Source of the DNA: an uncultured Agathobaculum sp.
GTDB lineage: Bacteria; Bacillota; Clostridia; Oscillospirales; Butyricicoccaceae
Reading direction: 5' to 3'
NCBI RefSeq assembly: GCF_944384765.1
Contig: NZ_CALWUM010000004.1
Span: 1-64,000, forward strand
DNA length: 64,000 bases
Shown: one piece after another, positions 19,731 to 26,225 of the stretch
How positions within the stretch are numbered: the stretch's first letter is position 1
How the letters are laid out: each line of letters starts with the position of its first letter
Made by a program: the position numbers and the translations under genes
The notes under the pieces: generated by a model
Databases searched by the model: none
Seen by the model: the letters and a program-made list of their open reading frames with translations, nothing else
What the model was told of the DNA's origin: nothing

Positions 19731-19731
19731 T

Positions 19732-19884
19732 ATGACAAAGCAACAATTCGATCACATGATAACCGCCCTGTGCGACAGACGCGTGCGCATTTTTTCCAAG
19801 GCGCAGATTGTTGCGGCGCTGATCGGCGCGGCCGTCGGCGCGTTCCTTGGCGTGCAGGCGTATTACCAGGGCTGGCTGGGCTGA
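19732..19884 (+). CDS. Small single-pass membrane protein between proB and proA
   Basis: A 50-residue protein starting MTKQQFDHMITALCDRR. It has a basic, amphipathic N-terminal half and one hydrophobic helix (residues about 25-44, IVAALIGAAVGAFLGVQAYY). A GGGAGG site overlaps the proB end and the ATG starts 1 nt after the proB stop, so it is almost surely translated with proB. I recognise no family. A role in anchoring or regulating proline enzymes is only a guess from location. Confidence 0.7.
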   Translation: MTKQQFDHMITALCDRRVRIFSKAQIVAALIGAAVGAFLGVQAYYQGWLG

Positions 19885-19918
19885 GCACCCGGCTACCGCA
19901 AGAAAATGAGGTGAAACC

Positions 19919-21169
19919 ATGCGGCAACTGATGGAAATTGCCGAGGATGCGCGCCGCGTCAAGCACGCGGTCGCCGCACTCGGCACGAATGACAAAAACC
20001 GCGGCCTGCGCGCCATCGCGGACGCGCTTCTCGCGCATACGGACGAGATCCTGGCCGCCAACCAGATTGATATTGAAAACGGCCGCGCCGCCGGGTTAAA
20101 CGACGGCCTGATCGACCGTCTGACGCTCGATGAGAAGCGCATCGCCGGCATTGCAGAGGGCTGCCGTCAGGTGGCTGCCCTGCCCGACCCGATCGGCGAA
20201 ACGCTCTGGATGCGCAAAACGCCGAACGGCCTGAACATCGGCCAGCGGCGCGTGGCCATGGGCGTAATCGGCATTATCTACGAGGCGCGCCCCAACGTCA
20301 CAGTGGACGCGGCGGCGCTCTGCTTCAAGGCAGGCTCAGCCTGCATCCTGCGCGGCGGCAAGGAGGCGTTCCACTCCTCCATGTGCCTGACCGGGCTCAT
20401 GCGCGCAGCGCTCGCCGCCGAAGGCCTGCCGGAAAACGCAATCAACCTGGTCGAGGACACCTCGCGCGAAAGCGCAAACCAGATGATGAAGCTCAACGGC
20501 TATCTGGACGTGCTCATCCCGCGCGGCGGCGCGGGGCTCATCCAGTCGGTCGTGATGAACGCGACCGTCCCGGTCATCGAAACCGGCACGGGCAACTGCC
20601 ATGTATATGTCGACGCCACAGCCGACCTCGACATGGCCGAACGCATCCTGATCAACGCCAAGTGCCAGCGCCCGAGCGTATGCAACGCGGCCGAGAGCCT
20701 GCTGGTGCACAAGGATGTGGCCGGGCAGTTCCTGCCCATGGCGGCAGCGGGCCTTGCGCCGAGCGGCGTCAAGATTCACGGCTGCCCGCGCACCATGGCC
20801 ATCCTCGGCAGCGCGGTCGTACCTGCAACCGAGGAGGACTACGGCCGCGAATACCTCGGCTACGAGATCTCGTGCAAGGTTGTCGATTCGCTGGACGAGG
20901 CGATCGAGCATATCAACACCTATAACACCGGCCACTCCGAGTGCATCGTCACCCGGGATTATGAATCCTCCCAGCGGTTTCTCGACGAGGTGGATGCGGC
21001 AGCCGTCTATGTCAACGCTTCCACCCGCTTTACCGACGGGTTTGAATTCGGCTTCGGCGCGGAGATCGGCATTTCCACCCAGAAGCTGCACGCGCGCGGC
21101 CCGATGGGGCTGACCGCGCTGACCACCACCAAATATATCATCTATGGAAACGGACAGGTGCGGGAATGA
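19919..21169 (+). CDS. proA: Glutamate-5-semialdehyde dehydrogenase (gamma-glutamyl phosphate reductase)
   Basis: A 416-residue NADPH-dependent reductase, the second step of proline synthesis. The aldehyde-dehydrogenase fold is shown by the ProA signature (EARPNVTVDAAALCFKAGSA) and the catalytic Cys in RPSVCNAAE (C255); the C-terminal motif FGAEIGISTQKLHARGPMG is also present. The ATG follows GAGGTGAAACC. The stop overlaps the start of the CYTH gene (ATGA), extending the operon. Confidence 0.96.
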   Translation: MRQLMEIAEDARRVKHAVAALGTNDKNRGLRAIADALLAHTDEILAANQIDIENGRAAGLNDGLIDRLTLDEKRIAGIAEGCRQVAALPDPIGETLWMRKTPNGLNIGQRRVAMGVIGIIYEARPNVTVDAAALCFKAGSACILRGGKEAFHSSMCLTGLMRAALAAEGLPENAINLVEDTSRESANQMMKLNGYLDVLIPRGGAGLIQSVVMNATVPVIETGTGNCHVYVDATADLDMAERILINAKCQRPSVCNAAESLLVHKDVAGQFLPMAAAGLAPSGVKIHGCPRTMAILGSAVVPATEEDYGREYLGYEISCKVVDSLDEAIEHINTYNTGHSECIVTRDYESSQRFLDEVDAAAVYVNASTRFTDGFEFGFGAEIGISTQKLHARGPMGLTALTTTKYIIYGNGQVRE

Positions 21170-21771
21170 ACAAGACCATGGAGAAGGAATACAAGTGGCG
21201 CGCGGATGAATATGTGCTGGGCCAGGCGCTGTTGTGGGCCTCCTCCCGCATCGGCAGCCAAAGCCGCACCATCCACATGCAGTCGCAATACTATGATACG
21301 CTGGACGGCCTGCTGCGTGCACAGCAGGCGGCGCTGCGCCTGCGCCGAGAAAACAGCCGCAGCGTATGCTGTCTCAAGCTGCGTAACGAAAACTCGCCCG
21401 ACGGCATGCGCGCGCACGAGGAATATCAGTGCAACGCAGAAAGCATCCAGGAAGGCCTGCAGATACTGCCGGATAAAGGTGCGCCGCGCGCGCTGTGCGA
21501 GCAGATTCTCACCGCCCCGCTCGTGCAGATCTGCAATGTGGATTTCCGCCGCTGCGCCGTGCTGCTGCAGGAGGGCGACACGGTCTGCGAGCTCGCGCTC
21601 GATGAGGGTACGCTGCGCCACGGCGGCCGCACCGCCCCGCTGTGCGAGATCGAGCTGGAATACGTGGCAGGCAGCGAGGATGTGTTCCACAGCCTTGCCG
21701 CAGATCTGGCCGACTATCTCTCGCTCGTCCCCGAGCCGGAGAGTAAGCTCGCTCGCGCGATGAAATTGTGA
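21166..21771 (+). CDS. CYTH-domain protein (triphosphate tunnel enzyme)
   Basis: A 201-residue CYTH protein. The N-terminal EKEYK matches the ExExK signature, and further acidic/basic strands (ALRLRREN, CCLKLRNE, CEIELEYV) fit the tunnel fold that binds triphosphates with divalent metal. Known members include thiamine triphosphatases, inorganic triphosphatases and adenylate cyclases; the specificity is undetermined. Its start overlaps the proA stop, so it belongs to the proline operon, an association I cannot explain. Confidence 0.82.
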   Translation: MNKTMEKEYKWRADEYVLGQALLWASSRIGSQSRTIHMQSQYYDTLDGLLRAQQAALRLRRENSRSVCCLKLRNENSPDGMRAHEEYQCNAESIQEGLQILPDKGAPRALCEQILTAPLVQICNVDFRRCAVLLQEGDTVCELALDEGTLRHGGRTAPLCEIELEYVAGSEDVFHSLAADLADYLSLVPEPESKLARAMKL

Positions 21772-21785
21772 TCCGATCCGCCTGC

Positions 21786-21820
21786 AAAACGGGTTGTCCC
21801 AACCGGACAGCCCGTTTTTT
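21786..21820 (+). terminator. Intrinsic terminator of the proB-proA-CYTH operon
   Basis: ACGGGTTGTCC (21789-21799) pairs with GGACAGCCCGT (21804-21814), followed by a T6 run. Confidence 0.92.
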
Positions 21821-21947
21821 CACGCCCATTTTCGTCCGGCATCGCAGCATATCCATCACATTCTCCCCAAGCGTTGTGCGATCAATCTGCCTCAATCTGT
21901 GCAAAATGTATATTTTTATCCAGCGCCGCAATTCTCGCGCTGCATTC

Positions 21948-22036
21948 TTGCAAAAAAAGCCGAATCCATGTATAATAAAATTGAAAATAAAACGGGGTTT
22001 GTCCTGTGCGCAGCGATACAGGGCGTTCCCCTTTTT
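21948..22036 (+). promoter_or_regulatory. Promoter and leader attenuator of the MBL-DUF3006-lysA operon
   Basis: TTGCAA (21948-21953), 17 nt, TATAAT (21971-21976). Within the leader, GGGG...GTCCTGT (21994-22007) pairs with ACAGGGC...CCCC (22018-22031), followed by TTTTT (22032-22036), a terminator ahead of the first start codon at 22063. This suggests premature termination control; no known sensor is recognised. Confidence 0.6.
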
Positions 22037-22062
22037 GCCGCAGCGAAGAGGAATTACCGCAG

Positions 22063-22935
22063 ATGAAGGATAAGCTCAGGCGCATATTGTGGATTGCTGC
22101 CGCCGTGGTTCTGGTAATCAACGGCGGATGGCTTGCTTTGGAGCGTCTGGGTCCCCACCCTGTGCTGACACAGGACACCGAGGTGCATTTTATCGATGTC
22201 GGCCAGGGCGACGCGGCGCTCGTGCTTTCCGGCGGCCAGGCCGTGCTGATCGACGCGGGCACCGCGGAGAGCGGTCCTGCGCTGGTGCGCTATCTGGAAC
22301 AAACCGGCGTGACCCGGCTATATGCCGCGATCGCTTCGCACCCGCACGCCGACCATATTGGCGGCATGGCGCAGGTGCTCGCGCGCTTCCCGGTTGAGCG
22401 GTTTTACCTGGGACCGGAAACGCAGAACACCTCGTCCTACACCGATATGCTGGATGCGCTTGAAGATCAGGGCGTACGCCCCACCATCCCCGCGGACGGC
22501 GATACGCTCTCCTTTTCCTCAGGCGCGTCGATCACCTTTCTCGGCCCGGCAGATGATGTCCCGGCGGACAATCTCAACAACCGCTCGCTGATCGCGCTGT
22601 TTTCCACCGGCACGCAAAGCGTGCTGTTCATGGGAGATGCGGAGGCGGCGGCTGAGCAGTCCCTGCTGGCATACCATCCCTCGCTCTGCTGCGATGTGCT
22701 CAAGGTGGGCCACCACGGCGCGGCGACTTCCTCCTCGGTCGAATTCCTGCGCACGGTCCATCCGTCCACTGCCGTTATCTCCTGCGGTCTGGACAATGAT
22801 TACGGTCACCCCAGTGACCAGACGCTGCAAAACCTGTCCCTTGCGGGTGTGAACGATGTCCGCATCACAGCGGAAGATCATACTATCGTCATCCCGCTCA
22901 ACCCACCGTCATCAAGCAAGGAGAATGCCGCATGA
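22063..22935 (+). CDS. Membrane-anchored MBL-fold hydrolase, ComEC C-terminal-like
   Basis: A 290-residue protein with one N-terminal transmembrane helix (residues about 8-28) and a metallo-beta-lactamase domain of the ComEC/Rec2 type. Visible motifs: HFIDVGQGDAALV, the metal site SHPHADHIGG, LFMGDAE and LKVGHHGAATSSS. These stand-alone extracellular domains are presumed nucleases or phosphodiesterases; activity is unproven. The ATG at 22063 lies 10 nt after AGAGGAA. The stop overlaps the DUF3006 start (ATGA). Confidence 0.82.
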   Translation: MKDKLRRILWIAAAVVLVINGGWLALERLGPHPVLTQDTEVHFIDVGQGDAALVLSGGQAVLIDAGTAESGPALVRYLEQTGVTRLYAAIASHPHADHIGGMAQVLARFPVERFYLGPETQNTSSYTDMLDALEDQGVRPTIPADGDTLSFSSGASITFLGPADDVPADNLNNRSLIALFSTGTQSVLFMGDAEAAAEQSLLAYHPSLCCDVLKVGHHGAATSSSVEFLRTVHPSTAVISCGLDNDYGHPSDQTLQNLSLAGVNDVRITAEDHTIVIPLNPPSSSKENAA

Positions 22936-23165
22936 AACAGACAGGTATTGTCGATCGCTTCGAGGGCGATCGTGTTGTCGTCGAGATCGACGGCAAGATG
23001 ACCGATTTCCCCCGCGCCGAGGCGCCCGCCATGCTGGCTGAGGGCATGGTCGTCATCGTGCGGGACGGCCGCATCACCGATATTGACCAGATCGAAACGC
23101 AGCGCCTCGAAGACGATATGCGCCGCCGCTTCGAACGAATCCTCGGCAAAAAGTCGGACGACTGA
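22932..23165 (+). CDS. DUF3006 domain protein
   Basis: A 77-residue protein, MKQTGIVDRFEGDRVVVEID at the start. DUF3006 is a small beta-rich domain usually encoded right after ComEC-like MBL hydrolases; the function is unknown. The C-terminal 25 residues form a charged helix (RLEDDMRRRFERILGKKSDD). The start overlaps the upstream stop by 4 nt. Confidence 0.8.
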   Translation: MKQTGIVDRFEGDRVVVEIDGKMTDFPRAEAPAMLAEGMVVIVRDGRITDIDQIETQRLEDDMRRRFERILGKKSDD

Positions 23166-23197
23166 GACTACCACAAAGGAAAGGCGAATTTGATCCA

Positions 23198-24463
23198 ATG
23201 GAAAAGAAACCCTTTTTGACCCTGCAGCAGGTGCAGGAAATCGCAAAGACCTACCCCACCCCGTTTCATATCTATGACGAAAAGGCCATCCGCGAAAACG
23301 CGCGCCGCGTTAAGGCCGCGTTTGCATGGAACCCCGGCTTTAAGGAATACTTTGCCGTCAAGGCAACCCCCAACCCCCGTCTGCTCCAGATCCTGCACGA
23401 GGAAGGCTTCGGCTGCGACTGCTCCAGCCTGCCCGAGCTGCAGATGAGCCGCGCCTGCGGCATCACTGGACACGAGGTGATGTTCTCCTCCAACGTCACA
23501 CCGGCCAAGGATTACAAACTGGCCTCGGACATGGACGCGATCATCAACTTTGACGACATCACCCACCTGGATTTTTACGACAAGATCGGCGAGTGGAAGG
23601 AGACCATGTCCTGCCGCTTCAATCCGGGCGGCGATTTCGTGCTGGACAACGAGATCATGGACACCCCGCAGGAAGCCAAATACGGCATGACCCGCGAGCA
23701 GCTGGTTGACGCGTTCCTGTACATGAAGGCCAAGGGCGTCAAGCATTTCGGCATCCATGCCTTCCTCGCGTCCAACACAGTGGCAAACGAGTATTATCCC
23801 GCGCTCGCGCGCATCCTGTTCCACCTCGCGGTCGAGGTGCAGCGCGAAACCGGCGTGCACATCGCGTTTATCAACCTGTCCGGCGGCGTAGGCATCCCCT
23901 ACCGTCCGGGGCAGGAGCCGAACGACATCATGGCCATTGGCGAAGGCGTGCATCAGGCGTATGACGAGGTGCTCGTTCCGGCGGGCATGGACGATGTCGC
24001 GATCTATACCGAGATGGGCCGCTTCATCCTCGGGCCTTACGGCGCGCTGGTATCCCAGTGCATTCACCAGAAGCACACCTACAAGGAGTATGTGGGCCTG
24101 GATGCGTGCGCTGCCAACCTGATGCGCCCGGCAATGTACGGCGCTTACCACCACATCACTGTGCTGGGCAAGGAGGACGCGCTGTGCGACCATACCTATG
24201 ACGTGACCGGCGGTCTGTGCGAGAACAACGACAAGTTCGCAATCGACCGCAGCCTGCCCGAGATCGAGGTTGGCGACTACCTCTACATCCACGATACGGG
24301 CGCGCACGGCTATTCGATGGGCTATAATTACAACGCCAAGCTGCGCTCGGCAGAGCTGCTGCTGCGCGAGGACGGCTCGGTCGAGATGATCCGCCGTGCG
24401 GAGACCCCGAAGGACTATTTTGCGACCTTCGACTTCACCGGCCTGTTTGACGGCATCGAGTAA
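23198..24463 (+). CDS. lysA: Diaminopimelate decarboxylase-like PLP enzyme
   Basis: A 421-residue fold-III PLP enzyme, expected to decarboxylate meso-diaminopimelate to lysine. The PLP lysine is in YFAVKATPNP (K55), the Gly-rich phosphate loop in NLSGGVGIPY, and the catalytic Cys from the partner subunit in GGLCENNDKFA (C341), followed by HDTGAHGYSMGYNYN. The usual HIGS segment reads GIHAFLASN here, so substrate scope could be shifted. It follows DUF3006 by 32 bp and ends at a strong terminator. Confidence 0.87.
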   Translation: MEKKPFLTLQQVQEIAKTYPTPFHIYDEKAIRENARRVKAAFAWNPGFKEYFAVKATPNPRLLQILHEEGFGCDCSSLPELQMSRACGITGHEVMFSSNVTPAKDYKLASDMDAIINFDDITHLDFYDKIGEWKETMSCRFNPGGDFVLDNEIMDTPQEAKYGMTREQLVDAFLYMKAKGVKHFGIHAFLASNTVANEYYPALARILFHLAVEVQRETGVHIAFINLSGGVGIPYRPGQEPNDIMAIGEGVHQAYDEVLVPAGMDDVAIYTEMGRFILGPYGALVSQCIHQKHTYKEYVGLDACAANLMRPAMYGAYHHITVLGKEDALCDHTYDVTGGLCENNDKFAIDRSLPEIEVGDYLYIHDTGAHGYSMGYNYNAKLRSAELLLREDGSVEMIRRAETPKDYFATFDFTGLFDGIE

Positions 24464-24483
24464 GCAAAGCAAAACAATCAAAT

Positions 24484-24522
24484 AAAAAAGAGTGCGTCTG
24501 TAAAACGCACTCTTTTTTTATT
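24484..24522 (+). terminator. Intrinsic terminator shared by lysA and the zinc-ribbon genes
   Basis: AAAAGAGTGCGT (24486-24497) pairs with ACGCACTCTTTT (24504-24515), with A and T runs on both sides, between convergent genes. Confidence 0.92.
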
Positions 24523-24760
24523 AAATTCCCTGTAGCAGAAACACCACGGCCAGCGCCAGCAGAATGACGATCAGTGTCTGGATGATGCGCAGCATATGCT
24601 GCCTGCGGCGCGTGCGGCGCTGCGCTTTGCGCGCTTCCGGGCTGGGCTCGGGTATGACCTCCGTACCGTCCGGCTTGTGGTCGATCAGCGGGATATGGCA
24701 GGTGTTGCACTCGGTGAAGCCTTCGCGAAACTCGGCCTTGCATTTGGGGCACCAGGGCAT
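24521..24760 (-). CDS. Zinc-ribbon, C-terminally membrane-anchored small protein
   Basis: A 79-residue protein. The N-terminal CxxC...CxxC zinc ribbon (CPKC at residues 4-7, CNTC at 18-21) is followed by a basic stretch (RRTRRRQ) and one hydrophobic helix at the very C terminus (IIQTLIVILLALAVVFLL). This tail-anchored layout leaves the ribbon in the cytoplasm. The first 26 residues are nearly identical to those of the upstream neighbour, so the two are paralogues. GGAGG precedes the ATG. The function is unknown. Confidence 0.72.
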   Translation of the reverse strand: MPWCPKCKAEFREGFTECNTCHIPLIDHKPDGTEVIPEPSPEARKAQRRTRRRQHMLRIIQTLIVILLALAVVFLLQGI

Positions 24761-24772
24761 TTGCTTCCTCCT

Positions 24773-25330
24773 TTACCGCACAACCAGCCACAGCAGCACG
24801 AGCGCGACCACGATCACCGCCGCCACGACCGGCAGCATCTTGAACGAGGTGTTGTCCTCCATCGGCTGCTCGGGCATTTCCACGGCCTGTTCCTCGGCCA
24901 GGCGGGCGAGTTCTTCCTCGTCCATCTGCTCGCTCTCGAGCGCCTGACGGGTTTCGTCGATCACCGCGCGGGCGCGGGCGGTATCCGCCGCCGCAACCAT
25001 CACCTCAACCACATACCGCGCACGGCGGCCGGTGACCGCACCGCTGTGCTGGGTGAGTACGCGCCGCATCTCCGCTGGGATACCGCTGTCGCGCAGCACG
25101 TCACGCATCATCTCTGCGTCGATACGCGCGGGCGCGGAAAACACGGCGATCGGGTTTTCCAGCTGGGCGGTATTGTCGGTCAGTTCCTTCGCCTGCATGG
25201 CGTCAAACGCGTTTTCGGGTGGCTCTGCTTGGGTCTCGTCGGGCAGGGTATCCACCAGCGGCACATGGCAGGCCGCACATTCGGTGAACCCTTCCCGGTA
25301 TTCTGCTTTGCATTTGGGGCACCAGGGCAT
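24773..25330 (-). CDS. Zinc-ribbon + DUF2007-like, tail-anchored membrane protein
   Basis: A 185-residue protein: zinc ribbon (CPKC, CAAC in the first 21 residues), an acidic linker, a central domain resembling DUF2007 putative signal-transducing domains (PIAVFSAPARIDAEMMRDVL), a charged helical stretch, and one C-terminal transmembrane helix. The ATG at 25330 has AAGGAGAGG; the frame is open upstream without a site. It overlaps no neighbour and is followed after 12 bp by its shorter paralogue. The function is unknown. Confidence 0.75.
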   Translation of the reverse strand: MPWCPKCKAEYREGFTECAACHVPLVDTLPDETQAEPPENAFDAMQAKELTDNTAQLENPIAVFSAPARIDAEMMRDVLRDSGIPAEMRRVLTQHSGAVTGRRARYVVEVMVAAADTARARAVIDETRQALESEQMDEEELARLAEEQAVEMPEQPMEDNTSFKMLPVVAAVIVVALVLLWLVVR

Positions 25331-25364
25331 TGTGCATCCTCTCCTTTGGGACAAGTATACCATA

Positions 25365-25919
25365 TCAAACCGGCTCTTTCCAGACAAAAATCGGCATCGG
25401 TGGGTCGTGCGGGCGGTTGAGCCAGTCGCACGCGAGCACGGTGTACTGTCTGTCATCCAGTGCTTTCAGATGCGCGAGGATCGCGTTTTTCTCATCATAG
25501 CCGTTTTCCTTGCCGTAATACAGCGCGAGCGCCATCACCCCGCCCGGCCGCAGCAGCGACAGGCCCGCGTCGATCGCGGGCAGCGAGGAGGCGGCGGTGG
25601 TAAAGATATGCGGGTCGCCGCCCGGCAGGCGGCCGAAATTGAACACAATGCAATCCACCGAGCCGGGCGCGGCATAGCGCGCCATGTTGGCGTGGCTGTC
25701 CTGCACGACCTCGGCGCGCAGCCCCTCGGCCGCGAGCAGTGCGCGCGTCTGGCGGATGGCGTCCGCCTGGATATCGAACGCGAGCACACGCCCCTGTTCC
25801 CCCGCCAGACGGCAGAGCAGGGCGGTATCCCGCCCCTTGCCTGCGGTTGCGTCAATGCAGCACGCGCCCGGCTGCACCTGCCGCCGCAGGAAATCGTGAA
25901 TGACTGTCAGTGTATTCAT
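25365..25919 (-). CDS. mnmM: tRNA mnm5U methyltransferase MnmM (YtqB family)
   Basis: A 184-residue class I SAM methyltransferase. The SAM motif CIDATAGKGRDT, the motif IVFNFGRLPGGD, and the C-terminal RPHDPPMPIFVWK match the YtqB/MnmM family, which methylates nm5(s2)U34 to mnm5(s2)U34 in tRNA in Firmicutes. ATG at 25919 after GGAGAGATG. It may be co-transcribed with the zinc-ribbon pair downstream (34-bp gap). Confidence 0.86.
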   Translation of the reverse strand: MNTLTVIHDFLRRQVQPGACCIDATAGKGRDTALLCRLAGEQGRVLAFDIQADAIRQTRALLAAEGLRAEVVQDSHANMARYAAPGSVDCIVFNFGRLPGGDPHIFTTAASSLPAIDAGLSLLRPGGVMALALYYGKENGYDEKNAILAHLKALDDRQYTVLACDWLNRPHDPPMPIFVWKEPV

Positions 25920-25983
25920 GCAGCATCTCTCCGGTTTCAAGCAATATATATCAGCCATTATACCACAGCGATAGACCGGAGAA

Positions 25984-26014
25984 AAGCCGCCCGGCGCGGT
26001 TCGCGCCGGGCGGC
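25984..26014 (-). terminator. Intrinsic terminator of the feo operon
   Basis: GCCGCCCGGCGC (25986-25997) pairs with GCGCCGGGCGGC (26003-26014). On the minus strand it is followed by TTTTC. It lies 20 bp after the Cys-rich peptide gene. Confidence 0.88.
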
Positions 26015-26033
26015 TATGGGGTGAAAACTTGCC

Positions 26034-26195
26034 TTATGCTTTTTTATCCGGAGGCGTCTGCTGATGGCACGACGTGCATCCGCCACCGCAGCCCGAGCAG
26101 CCGGAACATCCGCCCGACTTGGACTGCCGGATGGTTGCCCGCAGCGCGAGCACGATGACAGCGAGCACAATCAGGCCCACAATCAGGGTAGTCAT
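26034..26195 (-). CDS. FeoB-associated Cys-rich membrane protein
   Basis: A 53-residue peptide (MTTLIVGLIVLAVIVLALR at the start): one transmembrane helix followed by a Cys-rich tail with CSGCSGCGGGCTSC (residues 30-43) and a final His/Lys segment. This matches the small FeoB-associated Cys-rich proteins that follow feoB in Firmicutes and are presumed to handle ferrous iron at the membrane. It lies 30 bp after feoB with GGAGG upstream. Confidence 0.9.
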   Translation of the reverse strand: MTTLIVGLIVLAVIVLALRATIRQSKSGGCSGCSGCGGGCTSCHQQTPPDKKA

Positions 26196-26225
26196 ATTGG
26201 CTCTGCCTCCTTTCCGCTTACGCGA

